Of a DNA stretch of 64,000 bases, positions 10,747-20,780 are shown piece after piece; positions within the stretch are counted from its first letter, which is position 1, and each line of letters begins with the position of its first letter. This DNA is from Tetrapyrgos nigripes (taxonomy: Eukaryota > Basidiomycota > Agaricomycetes > Agaricales > Campanellaceae), in the NCBI GenBank assembly GCA_013368315.1, contig JAACJM010000033.1, positions 496,001-560,000 on the forward strand, read 5' to 3'. A program made the translations under genes and the position numbers. Under the pieces are notes generated by a model. The model saw only the letters and a program-made list of their open reading frames with translations, had not been told where the DNA came from and ran no database searches.

Positions 10747-12063
10747 ATGGAGGAACTCAAACTCTTCTATGGCGACGGCTGCGCCTCTGAAAACCCACAC
10801 GTCTTCATCAAAAAAGCCAAACAGAAACTAACACACATTGCCGATGACAAGGACCGCATCGAGGACTTCAAAGACCTTCTATTTCCATCAGGCGCAGCAG
10901 AGGTGTGGTACGAGGAGATCATGGAAGGAGCAAAACCGCCGGTTACCTGGAAGGAGCTGGTGGCACAGTTCGAGAAACGTTGGCCAAAGCCGATTCAGGT
11001 AAAGAAGAGTGCCGGAGATTATGTAACGGAGTTATCGGCATATAGGATGGCAGAGGAGAACCTAGGAAAGAAAGTTGAAAAGGGAGGAGTTGAAGTGTGG
11101 AGTCATATCAAAATGGCGGATGAGCTCGACGAGCTTGCACGTAATGCCGGTATTCACGAGAGTGATTTCCTCATTGTCCTGGTTTGGAATAACCTTCCCA
11201 GCATTCTCCAAGGCCTGGTACCATCCTCACAAAAGAATTGGACGTCGTTCCAGGAGGCAATCAGGGCGGCTGATGTCGAGTTCATAAAGAAGGAAGTGAA
11301 GAAGCTGCAGGAGGAGAAAGAGAAAGAAGCCGAGAAGGAGAAGAAGGAGAAGGAGCTGAGGGAGAAGTATGATAGGATTTTGGGCATGGCAGGACCGACG
11401 CCAGAGACACCAACAAGGGGGATCACAGGCCAGTTAGCGGCCGCTAATCTGGGGGCCAACATGCCAGCCTACGGCGGTTTCAGGGGAGGCTACAGTGGAG
11501 GGGGATATAGTGGAGGGGGATATGGATACGGCGGTGGGGGATATGGAGGTTTTCGAGGTCGAGGAGGTTTCAGATATGGGAAAAGGGGAGGAGCATTTGG
11601 ACAACCACAACGAAACATCACACGCCTCACTGATGCACAACGACCCGTCCTACGTAGGAACGTCACAGCATTGATCCGCCATCCCAATACTGAAACGGGC
11701 TGGAAAGCGTACAATATCCAGAAGGAGGAATGGGCTCAGCAGCATGGAGGAAATGCCACACCAGTCACATTTGAGCGACCCTATCCCCTTGAACCAGGAA
11801 CCTCCAACGTCTGTACCGGTGAGTGTTTTCAGTGTGGTAAATGTGGACACAGAGGTGACATGTGCCAGAACCGAACCCTGAACGAGAAAGAGAAGGCATG
11901 GAGGAGGCTGTGTAGTGCCGAACTAGGCCCATACTTGCGAGATGACCCAAATAGTGTTGTGATGGCTTTCGTGGATTACGGATATGGCGGGTACGGATAT
12001 GAGGGATACGGATATGGATATGGAAATGAGGGCCAGGGAAATGGAGAAGGGCCGTCTGTGTAA
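10747..12063 (+). CDS. Gag polyprotein of the gypsy element
   Basis: The start is the first in-frame ATG (MEELKLFYGDG), although the frame is open upstream to about 10,350. Residues about 1-170 are a capsid-like domain (AAEVWYEEI, LVAQFEKRWP). Next comes a Lys/Glu-rich helix (about 175-210), then a Gly-rich RGG-type stretch (about 240-285, GGYSGGGY, FRGRGGFR), and a CCHC zinc knuckle (CFQCGKCGHRGDMC, C-x2-C-x4-H-x4-C) near residue 370. A Gly/Tyr-rich tail ends the protein. Role: particle assembly and RNA binding. The pol frame starts in the -1 frame over the gag stop, which suggests programmed frameshifting. Confidence 0.9.
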   Translation: MEELKLFYGDGCASENPHVFIKKAKQKLTHIADDKDRIEDFKDLLFPSGAAEVWYEEIMEGAKPPVTWKELVAQFEKRWPKPIQVKKSAGDYVTELSAYRMAEENLGKKVEKGGVEVWSHIKMADELDELARNAGIHESDFLIVLVWNNLPSILQGLVPSSQKNWTSFQEAIRAADVEFIKKEVKKLQEEKEKEAEKEKKEKELREKYDRILGMAGPTPETPTRGITGQLAAANLGANMPAYGGFRGGYSGGGYSGGGYGYGGGGYGGFRGRGGFRYGKRGGAFGQPQRNITRLTDAQRPVLRRNVTALIRHPNTETGWKAYNIQKEEWAQQHGGNATPVTFERPYPLEPGTSNVCTGECFQCGKCGHRGDMCQNRTLNEKEKAWRRLCSAELGPYLRDDPNSVVMAFVDYGYGGYGYEGYGYGYGNEGQGNGEGPSV

Positions 12064-14336
12064 GTGCCAAACGGACGGCCCATAATGAGACGCTCGGAGG
12101 AGTAGGAATCCCTGGACAGGAGGAGGCGCTGCCTAGGGAAAGCACTGAAGGCCCCACATGGACTGAAAATAGCCCTACAGCTGTTCTTGATGTAGTTGCG
12201 AAACCTGAATATGAGGTTATTGATCTCTACTTGGTGCGAGAGGGAGCTGAAAAGGTGTTACCTTTTGTCCATGAATTGGGAATTGTTGGTGTGGATAGTC
12301 TTGTGGCGGTGAAAGGATTTTTTGACGACGGTGCTATGGTAGCGGCTATGTCAGAGGAGGTGTACCATAGAGTCAAGGAGAAGCTTACGGGTTGGGAACC
12401 ATCAACCAAAAGGTTACGTATGGCAAATGGCGTAATAGTACCTAGCCTGGTATGCTGGAAAGGCCGTTTGGTTCTTGGTGGAGTGGAAGTGAATGGAGAA
12501 TTTGAGGTGTTTGATAGCGGAGGGGCATGGGAGTTTCTAGTTGGAAAACCCCTCTTGACTCGGTTCAAGGCCAACCACAATTATGAACAGGATGTTATAG
12601 ACATACCTCATAGTTCCGGAAAGGTGGTCCTACAGAACGAGCTCTTGGGAAGACAGCGTGAAGACTTAATGGGGGGCAATCCAGGCGAACCCCCCTCGAG
12701 GCGAGTCTCCAATGACAATCTGGACATGACTAAGAATGTTACTAACAATGTTGCAATGGTAGCATTGAATAATCTTGGGAAACATACCTTCAAATACAAA
12801 GTCACAGTCGAGGAGGTAGAGGACGAGGAGGAACCCTGGATATTTTGGCGACAACGAGGTGTAGACGTATTTGCAGGGCGGCGTTCTAAAAGAAGGAATA
12901 AGCGTAATCAATGGAAGAGAAAGAAGAACTCACAACGATACAGGGGAGAGGTGGTACAAAAGGAAGCGGAAACAGCATCAAAGGTGGTGAAGCGGAAAGT
13001 GATGAAGCAGAAGGCAAGAGTTGTAGGAAAACGACGTTGGGCGTCAAGCGCTGGGACTAAGCACGTGAACTTCGTGGGGGGTAGTCATGCACCCCCCTCG
13101 AGGGAAGTCTTCCTTGATAATTCCTCCGTCGAAAAGCATGCAATTAACACACCTACACTTTCAGATAACCCAGTGTGCCACGTATCAGTGGACGAAGCCA
13201 TTGTTGGAGGACCACTGGGCATGGATATACCACTGGAGGGAATACAGAGCGAGAGCATATTTACTCGGAAATCAAACCCATTCCTACCAGCAAGGGTCGA
13301 CCGTGTCCTACAGGAGGTCACCATTGGGGAAGACTTGACAAAGGATGAACGGTCCCAGGTAGTCACACTGCTTCGTTCCTATGCAGACTGCTTTGCGCTT
13401 TCTGTCAGTGAGGTCCATGCAGTAGAGGGCGCCATACATAGGCTAAACATACCAGAGGAGGCAGAGTTCCCGAGAAACGTACACCAGCGGCCTTTGACAC
13501 CTCCACAGAAGAAATTCTTCCACCAGAAGATTGACGAGATGCTGGAAGCGGGGATCATAGAGCAGTGTCGGCCTGACCAAGTGAAATGCGTTTCACCAAC
13601 CACATTGGCGCAGAAGGCTCACGAGGGAGGCGGTTTAACACTAGAAGAGCTGCAGCACCGTCTCAATGACCAATGCGTGCTCGCAGGGTTAGCGCCAGCC
13701 TTCCAACTTCCACCTCGACCCATAACAGCCATTGACAAGCTCGATGCACCACCTGCCCAAAAATGGAGAGTCTGTCAAAATTTCGATACCATCAACAAAG
13801 TAACAAAAGTCGCACCTATGCCTCAAGGCGATATCAGACCTAAACAGCAACGTGTGAGTGGCCATCGCTACCTGTCCCTCTTCGATTTTGCCTCGGGCTT
13901 CTACGCATGTGAAGTAGCCCCAGAGTCCCGGCCGTATACATGCTTTTATGTGGAAGGAAGGGGTTACTTTTGGTACAGACGAATGCCATTTGGACTAACG
14001 GACGCACCTTCGACATTTGCTCAAATGACGGCAGACCTCCTGAGCGACCTCATTGCAGACGGGGTCTTGGAGCTATTTGTGGACGATGGAGCATCAGCAG
14101 CCGATACCTTTGGTGAAATGATGGGAAAACTTACTCGACTACTGGATAGGGTGAGGGATAAGAAATTGTCCCTCTCAGCATCAAAGTCCAGCTTCTTCAT
14201 GAAGGACAGTGTTTTTGCAGGTGCATGTGTTGGGCCAGAGGGAGTTATGCCGGACTTGACCAAGTTAACAGCTATAGTTGACTGGCCTCAACCGGAGGAT
14301 GCTCTCAACCTAGAGTCGTTCCTAGGGTTACTGTGA
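12060..14336 (+). CDS. Pol, protease and reverse transcriptase part
   Basis: The frame is open from the gag stop. An aspartic-protease-like segment has FFDDGAMVAAM (the family's D-[ST]-G motif here reads DDG) followed by GGAWEFLVGKPLL. A reverse transcriptase follows: VCQNFDTINKVT, YLSLFDFASGFYACEV, MPFGLTDAPSTFAQM and the catalytic box LFVDDG. The frame ends at TGA 14334-14336, just after ESFLGLL. In relatives this is followed by the thumb, connection and RNase H domains, all absent here. The element therefore cannot complete its own replication. Confidence 0.9.
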   Translation, partial: VSAKRTAHNETLGGVGIPGQEEALPRESTEGPTWTENSPTAVLDVVAKPEYEVIDLYLVREGAEKVLPFVHELGIVGVDSLVAVKGFFDDGAMVAAMSEEVYHRVKEKLTGWEPSTKRLRMANGVIVPSLVCWKGRLVLGGVEVNGEFEVFDSGGAWEFLVGKPLLTRFKANHNYEQDVIDIPHSSGKVVLQNELLGRQREDLMGGNPGEPPSRRVSNDNLDMTKNVTNNVAMVALNNLGKHTFKYKVTVEEVEDEEEPWIFWRQRGVDVFAGRRSKRRNKRNQWKRKKNSQRYRGEVVQKEAETASKVVKRKVMKQKARVVGKRRWASSAGTKHVNFVGGSHAPPSREVFLDNSSVEKHAINTPTLSDNPVCHVSVDEAIVGGPLGMDIPLEGIQSESIFTRKSNPFLPARVDRVLQEVTIGEDLTKDERSQVVTLLRSYADCFALSVSEVHAVEGAIHRLNIPEEAEFPRNVHQRPLTPPQKKFFHQKIDEMLEAGIIEQCRPDQVKCVSPTTLAQKAHEGGGLTLEELQHRLNDQCVLAGLAPAFQLPPRPITAIDKLDAPPAQKWRVCQNFDTINKVTKVAPMPQGDIRPKQQRVSGHRYLSLFDFASGFYACEVAPESRPYTCFYVEGRGYFWYRRMPFGLTDAPSTFAQMTADLLSDLIADGVLELFVDDGASAADTFGEMMGKLTRLLDRVRDKKLSLSASKSSFFMKDSVFAGACVGPEGVMPDLTKLTAIVDWPQPEDALNLESFLGLL

Positions 14337-15606
14337 AGCTAGCAGAGGTGGAGCATGCGGAGGCAGGACATTTCGGGCGAGATACAGTGAAGTTGAAGCT
14401 GCTGGACACGATCTGGAGCCCCAACCTGGACGAGTCAATATTGAAAGCTATCAGCAAGTGTGGGAAGTGCAAAAACTTTGGACAGACCCACCTACATTCC
14501 CTACTCATACCTGTAACACGCCGGCATCCCTTCGAGTTGTTAGTAGGGGACTACCTCGCCATGCCTAAAGGAAAAGGGGGTTACACAACATTAGGTGTAT
14601 ACGTTGACTCGTACTCACGTCATATCTGGGCTTTCAAGTACAAGGTTAAAGGGAGCGGGAAAACGACTGTGGATGGTCTGGGAAGGCTCTTCAATGGATA
14701 CATTCCACCTGAAGTCTTCCAGAGCGACGGCGGGTCTCACTTTAACTGTGAGGAGGTGCGAGATTACTGTCAGCATTATGGGGTAAAAACGAACGTTGTT
14801 GCGGCATACTCACCTTGGATCAACGGCCTGGTGGAGGGAGCCAATAAGCTGCTGCTCGGAGTTTTGAAACGGCTTTGCGCTCCAGGGTTAGGAGAGGACG
14901 AGTATGACGACGTTAATGCGAAGGATTTACCTAACACCTGGCCAGAGCATCTAGACGAGGCCCTCTGGCATCTCAACCATCGTATCCTTAAGTCTCTCCA
15001 ATTCTCGCCAAAGGAACTGCTGCTGGGGTTGGTGGTGAATACAAAGCCTACGCCCGTTGAGGAGAGTTCATCAGTGCTGCGCCCGGAGGATGTAGAGCGG
15101 CAAATGGCTTACGTTGCGCAACAGCGCCTGGACGGATACGACGCTACCGTGCGTCATGCAGAAAAACGGAAGAGTGCGTTTGACAAGCGCGTAACCAAGC
15201 GCTTCCCTAGGGAGACGGCATTCCGAAAAGGTCAGCTTGTCCAAGTCTACCGAAGCGATCTAGACTATACCTTCAAAACCGAGCGCAAAATTGTACCCAA
15301 ATGGTCAAGGCCACGGCGGGTTGCAGACAGAGTAGCCAATTCGTACAGGCTGGAAACGTTGGATGGAACACCAATTGACGGACTCTTCAGTTCATGAAGA
15401 TTAAGAGCATTTGAGGCGAGGGAGGGAACGAAGCTGTTTGAAGAGCAGAAGGTTTTTGAAGAAGAGTTGGAGAGGGAAAATGTTCCCAAGGCCGTCAACG
15501 ACAGCGTGGAAGCTTTGACGGCAACTAACGGATTGATGGCCGGGTGCAATAGCGTTGTAGATTGGGCGGAGTTAGTGGGCGAGACTTCATTTCTTAGCGA
15601 CGGTTA
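14336..15606 (+). pseudogene. Pol, integrase part (frame-broken from RT; nonsense codon at 15,395)
   Basis: Immediately after the RT frame, in another frame, come a His/Cys zinc domain (VEHAEAGHFGRD ... SKCGKCKNFG) and an integrase core with D in VGDYLAM, D in QSDGGSHF and E in LVEGANKLL. A C-terminal SH3-like segment follows (FRKGQLVQVYRSDL). The frame meets TGA at 15395-15397 in FSS-stop-RLRAFEAREG. Relatives have Arg there, so CGA to TGA is likely, and the frame then stays open to about 15,606. A deletion of roughly 1 kb removed RNase H at the RT/integrase junction. Confidence 0.85.
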
Positions 15607-15644
15607 GCGATACGGTCTTTAGACGGCGACGAGGACGTCGCTAT

Positions 15645-15660
15645 GTTCGGAGGGGGCACA
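15645..15660 (+). other. Polypurine tract of the gypsy element
   Basis: TTCGGAGGGGGCACA directly precedes the 3' LTR. The gag-only element has the related GAGGGTGGCACA at the same place, and the bases before it (GACGAGGACGTCGC / GATGAGGACGTCGC) also match. Confidence 0.65.
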
Positions 15661-15822
15661 TGGAGTAGGGAGAGAGGGGATTAGGGGCTGGTTGTTTGTA
15701 CATGTTTGGCAAGAGCTTCTACATAGATACAGGTTGTAGTAGTTAGTGAGGGACAGAATCAGACCACGACGCGACTTTGCGTTGGGATCCCTTGCTAGCC
15801 AGTTTCCCCCTGGCCGTCTCCA
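15661..15822 (+). repeat. 3' LTR of the gypsy element
   Basis: This 162-bp repeat pairs with 10112-10273 and is followed by the target duplicate ACGA at 15823-15826. Confidence 0.93.
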
Positions 15823-15826
15823 ACGA

Positions 15827-16942
15827 GAAGACGGATTAGGGTTTAGAGGGACAGGTGGAGGAGGTGGAGGTCCTATGTCCTCTGGAAGATCAGGAAGTCC
15901 AGACACCTGCCCCACCAGCTCACTGAGAGCTATACACTCTCCTACTGCCAAGAAAAAGAGTTCTTCGTCATTAACAACATCTCCAACACTATCACAGTCA
16001 GAACCACAGTCCAAGTCCAAGTCCGAGGCATTGGAACAATAGTTGGCTGGATTCCATTCGTCATCACTATCTGCATCTTCAATGGTAACAATTGGCTGTC
16101 TAGGTGGTGGTGGTGGTGTGTTTGGACAGGGAAATTGATCGCAAGGGTACTGGTGCTCCGGAAATTTCGGGTTTAACAGAAAACTGTCAAGCCTCGCATT
16201 AAGATCAGAAGACGAGAAGTGCCAGAGAGTTTCGTCATCAAGAGTGAGTTCCTCTACCGGAGGTGGGGGTGCTTTGAAGGCTCCAGGAAGCTGGGGAGAT
16301 GGAGGTGCAGAAAATGATGTATGAAAATCAGGAGAAGAGGAATAGAAGGGAGTGGGATCAAAGGGTTGAGGGTCTGGAAATGAGTTGAGAGATGGAATAG
16401 AGTCAGTCTCGATGAACTGTTGCTTCAGAGCCATGTACAAGTCTCATGAGTAGATATCTGGGAAGCTTTGAGGATCAGGCCCATTATCTGGATCAGGATC
16501 TTGTTGAGAATGAGGGTCTTGACTGGTCCCAGCATTTGTATTGGCTTCAGGAGTATGCCTGACATTTGGTTCATCATTTTCCTTCTCTTCGATGCGTGCC
16601 TTGTTTGATGGTGAGCCAGGGTTCTCAGCAGGTGATGCCTTTGATGCTAAACCACATCCCAAGATGTTGAGATGAGGAAGTATATGCTGGATATGAAAGG
16701 GTACAAACCAGTTTCCGGATACCCTTTGAGTATACACCTTTCCCTGTGTTCGGGTGCTGTTCTCCACGGTTGTAGTACATGATGGGTGTTAATTTGCGTT
16801 TTGCTGTCTTGGGCATGGCAAGAAATTCATTAAAGTCATGAGGCTTTGATAAATACTGAAGAAAAGAATGAAAGCAAGAGCACCATAACGTGTCGCAGAT
16901 GCATATGTGGTGGATGGAAGTCAAGAGCTTCTCGCTTCTCAT
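15827..16942 (-). pseudogene. N-terminal part of the mariner-like transposase gene
   Basis: The minus strand encodes two frames here. One (16444-16830) includes MPKTAKRKLTPIMYYNRG and ends in a Pro/Asp-rich tract. The next (starting at 16,440) is 200 residues of Pro/Asp/Ser-rich sequence ending in IGPPPPPPVPLNPN, and runs into the gypsy 3' LTR. The frame resumes on the far side of the gypsy element (10,107, RLVYPENCTNCF). Acidic, Pro-rich N-termini are common in this transposase family. The original start is not certain; MPKTAK at about 16,816 is the best candidate. Confidence 0.6.
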
Positions 16943-17150
16943 GCTGTCAGACTTGTCTAGCTATAGGCTCTCCACTGCCGCCACTTTTCACAAACTTCTT
17001 GGGTCCTAGACAAAATTAAAGATCTGTTCTAGCACCTTACAGTACCTTTAAGGTATACTTATTGACAGTTCTCTACAGAACGAAATTTTGGCTGAGTCAC
17101 ACTGAGTCACATCATGTGATGTTACCCATTACTGACTTTTGCATATCTTA

Positions 17151-17726
17151 GCTGTAGATATGTCTACTGGGGTGTTTTGGGTTGCTGAATTCAAATATCT
17201 ACTCGGATACTCTATATCTCTCACGGTCCAACCAGTATTTAATAATTACCCCTATGGATAGGTACCTGTGGCACCTGCAAATATGGATCTTATAACATTG
17301 TGTGGGTAGGTAGGTAAGTGTTAATTGATGACATAAAGACAATTATAAAGTCAGTTTTGTCATCTTGTCAAATTACAGGACTCAAAACCCAGTTTATTTT
17401 CAAAGGAGCGAAAATAATACTATTTTCCAATTTCATTGGAACATATACCTATCTTCTGGCTACCTGATTAGGATCATAAGTAGTTCTCAAACATTCTCTA
17501 CTATCATACTGTGATTCTTCAGAGTTTGGTGATCCACACTGAAAGATATGCTCAGATATAAGCTTAGGTGCTACAAATATCATTATATGTAACTCACTCT
17601 GACTTTAAGCTTGTGGATGTAACAGGAACATCTAATAGACATAATGGATGGCTTATTGGCTTTTCAATAATACTAAATGAAGGAATACAAAGTATGACCA
17701 TCTAGGATAACCTGTGGAATAAGATA
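17151..17726 (+). repeat. R1 repeat, right part, and AT-rich remainder
   Basis: R1 resumes after the mariner-like element (TATGTCTACTGGGGT, GTACCTGTGGCACC, GTGTGGGTAGGTAGGTAAG) and runs to about 17,330. The rest to 17,726 is AT-rich. It shares a short stretch with R1 (about 17,380-17,420), and I see no gene in it. Confidence 0.6.
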
Positions 17727-18336
17727 GGCCAGTAATATGGTCCAAAAAAGTGCTATTTCACTCTTTTGAAAATAAATTGGTAATTGAGTCCTGTTACTGG
17801 AAGATATGGCAGATATGATAACATATTCATGTTTAGGGCATTGAATAACACTCACCTATCTACCCACCCAATTTTATAAGATCCATATTTTCAGGTGCCA
17901 CAGGTACCTATGCTTAGGGGTAAATATCAAATAACGGGAGAACTGTGAGAGATATGGACTATCCAAGTGGATATTAGAATTCAGCGACCCAAAATACCCC
18001 AGTAGACATATCCACAACTATATTGAATGACATACTATGCTGTGTTCATGGTCATCCCAAAATTTGCCCTTTTCAGACATTGATTAGAGAATAGCTCCTC
18101 AGGATGTAATTACCTGGGATAATAAACTATATTCCCATATTCAGGGTATATAAATGTGCTATACTACCAGCCTACACCCAGATTAGAGCTGATTGGATGC
18201 AATGGCCAGTACCTATTCTGCTCTTTTACTATATTTAGACAGTATTTTGCCCATATCTTTGTAACCGGTGCAGATATTGCAAATCTAATTTGATATTCGG
18301 ATTCAGCACCCAAAATTACACCCTCCTACCTACCCA
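17727..18336 (-). repeat. R1 repeat, inverted copy (right arm, inner part)
   Basis: This is the reverse complement of 3528-4135 over the full length, with few differences. It ends at CTACCTACCC next to the outer arm. The junction CTACCTACCCATGCC is the pre-insertion form of the site where the gag-only LTR element lies in the left arm. Confidence 0.8.
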
Positions 18337-19010
18337 TGCCATTTTTCATTGCTGGCTTTGGGAATTTATTTTGCATTTTATGAGCCAGTCACAGCCCCTA
18401 CCCCTATTCAAGTTGCAGATTCCGGACCCTATCGAACACCTGTACCTCCTAGGGATCATGGGAAAAAAACCTGACAGACCTGCCCCTAAGGCCCCACCCA
18501 CTGTCCCATCCAATCCCACCCACTTTTGCTAATGTGGCAGTATTCTGGACCCTATTGAATGCCTGCACCTCCTAGGGGTTGTGGGAAAAACCTGCCAGAC
18601 CTGCCCCTAAGACCCTGCTCACTGTTCCATCCAATCCCACCCACTTTTGCTAATGTGGCAGTATTCTGGACCCTATCAAATGCCTGCACCTCTTAGGGGT
18701 CATGGGAAAAACCCACCAGACCTGCCAGCCCCGCCCACTGTCCCATTCAATCCCACCCACTTTTGATAATGTGGACAGTATTGGAGTGTGTGCTGCAAAA
18801 ATTATGCTCACATTTGCAAAAGTACTCAAAACATGCTCCCAGGGGCAGTGCCAGGATGCTGCGAGTTCTGCTCGCTCGCTTAATGCAAAATAATGGCCAC
18901 CAGGCCTAGTCATACCATATTTAGTAGGAGAAACTGGGCCTGGAAGGCTGCCACTGAGGCACCATAACTTTTGCAAATCTTGTGTGGAAGATAGGTCCAT
19001 GCTTTTGCAA
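18337..19010 (-). repeat. Right arm (outer part) of the large inverted repeat
   Basis: Reverse complement of 1200-1866, including the tandem units. Differences from the left arm are mainly G/A and C/T. Homology fades at about 19,010-19,025 (GATGCTGTAATAC). No gene is seen. Confidence 0.78.
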
Positions 19011-19065
19011 AGGTATTACAGCATCTGGTGCATTTAGGTTTTGCATTCATGGCACTAAGAAGTGA

Positions 19066-20780
19066 ATGGCAGAATTCCTTGATGAAGAAGTCTTCCTGGT
19101 TTCTGAAGAAGCGAGGAAGAAAGCTACTGCTCTTGTCTTTATGAAGGGTGCCTATCCATCTGGAACTGAGATTATTGACACCGCCTTTGACTTTCTTCTT
19201 CATATGGTGAGTCTCCTTGAAGGATTTTCAATTTTGGTTGAACACCTAACGTGATCTTTCCCCAATGGCATTTTCTCTTTGAATTCCTACTCGCCTTGAC
19301 CAAAAAACATCCCAGTCATATCCAATTCCTTGTGTCTCCAGCCTTTTATTGCTTCATCCAGGAAACTGATTATCACTATTGATTCATTCATGAGAACGAT
19401 GCCTTCTTTTGACAATGGAAGGAAGCTGGCAGAATCGAACATCAAACCATCAACCATATTGTGCAGGTCGCTGATTTGAGTAACGAGTGGACGAATCTCT
19501 GGTCCCACCCATCAGGTCATTTTGACACTTTCGAAGATTATGTCAGAACGAATGCAATGGACGTCGATGAGGATGTCGTCGAGGATGCTGATCCTGAGAT
19601 TCCTGTGGTCACCACCTCCCCTCCTCCTTCACCATCTCCCATACGTGCTCCACCCGCCTTTGCATTCCAATTGGATCGCCAACTTGCACTTCTCCAATCA
19701 AAATCTACTCCTTTGTTTTCGCAACCTGGCCCATCACACTCCTCTTGGACACCTCTATTTACCTCCACCCATCCAATGTCTCCTTCTCAGTTCTTCAATG
19801 ACAATCTCAACATTGTTTTGAGCCCCAGAGAAATTTTGATGGGATCACTGACCCCTTGTCCTTCCCCAGTACCTCAAGATCCCGTAGAAGAGTCTGAATC
19901 TGAAGACAAGACTCCAATTGCCAAACGTCTTTGTAAAAGACGTTCTTCATACTCTCCTCCTTGCAAAGTCCCTAAAACTGCTCCCAATGTCTCACCACAG
20001 GAATTGTCATCTACTCTGCAAAAATGTCCATCCGGTGCACAACATCGTCGAATTCATAAGGAGAAGGAACATGACAAATTATCGTCAGGAAATAGAAAGA
20101 AGGATAAAGGAAAGGGAAAGGTGAGATTGGTTCGTGGGGCTGAAACAGAGGGCAAGGAAGAAGAGACGGTCCCTGGGATAAAAACTCACAAATCCAGACA
20201 GTTCAGGGTGAAAAACCCTCAAGAAGATCCTGGACCAGTGTTGCCTGAGGGATTTGTTCCTCCATCCAATTGAGATCTGTCTTTTGAACAGTCTCGAGTC
20301 CTCCTTTGTTGTGATCCAGTCCATTCCAACAACAACTCTTGCTCTCATGTCCCTGCTTTCATCTTTCAAGACGCCGACATCGTCAACGAGAACCCTTTTG
20401 AGAACAATCGGCACATCAAGTTCCCTTCGAACGCAGACAGGGCGCTAAGGTGAGATCCTCTTTTACCTAGTATATTTTTCCAGGCATTTTATTTATGATT
20501 CTTCTCCTTAGCGTCTTGGCTCACGAAAGACATATCCAGAATTCTGGGCATGCCATTCAGTCACACAACAATCATTGGTCGACCACCCCGATGCCTTTTA
20601 TCAGTCCTACTAACGCTGCAAAGAACATCAGTAATTTCTGCATCAACACCACTCCCGGGATCATCTATGATATCCCAAGATTTCCTTGTGAACGGTGTGG
20701 AAAGCACAGGCTCTCCTGTGTCTTTGAAAAGACTGTGAGCGAGTCTTGGCGGTGGTCCCCAATTTTGTGTCTAGTGTGTT
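19066..20780 (+). pseudogene. Decayed gene of unknown function with Ser/Pro-rich and Cys-rich parts
   Basis: Plus-strand frames are linked by stops and frame changes. First is MAEFLDEEVFLVSEEARKKA (19,066). An aromatic stretch follows, broken by stops at about 19,360-19,410. Then comes a 270-codon frame (19461-20273), acidic then Ser/Pro-rich with basic KR clusters (CKRRSSY, RKKDKGKGK). A Cys-rich segment at 20,680-20,780 (CERCGKHRLSC, CLVC) resembles the C-x2-C modules in lineage-specific agaricomycete proteins. I do not recognise the family. It could be a Gag-like gene of an old retroelement. Confidence 0.4.

Larger units (their letters stand above)
10112..15822 (+). mobile_element. Ty3/gypsy LTR retrotransposon, 5,711 bp, RNase H deleted
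   Basis: Direct LTRs of 162 bp (10112-10273 and 15661-15822) both begin TGGAGTAGGG and end GCCGTCTCCA. ACGA is duplicated on both sides (10108-10111 and 15823-15826). Gene order is gag, protease, reverse transcriptase, integrase, so it is Ty3/gypsy. The element sits in sense-opposite orientation inside a DNA-transposon transposase gene. It is not autonomous: RNase H is missing and pol contains a frame break. Confidence 0.93.
7703..17148 (-). mobile_element. Tc1/mariner-like DNA transposon, split by a nested gypsy element
   Basis: Terminal inverted repeats of about 35 bp lie at 7703-7738 and 17113-17148, with core CAAAAGTCAGTAATGGGTAA. TA flanks both ends (7701-7702 and 17149-17150). Other R1 copies (3,840 and 4,140) show the empty site with one TA. 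Without the 5.7-kb gypsy insertion the element is about 3.7 kb. It carries one minus-strand DDE transposase gene, now in pieces. Confidence 0.85.
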
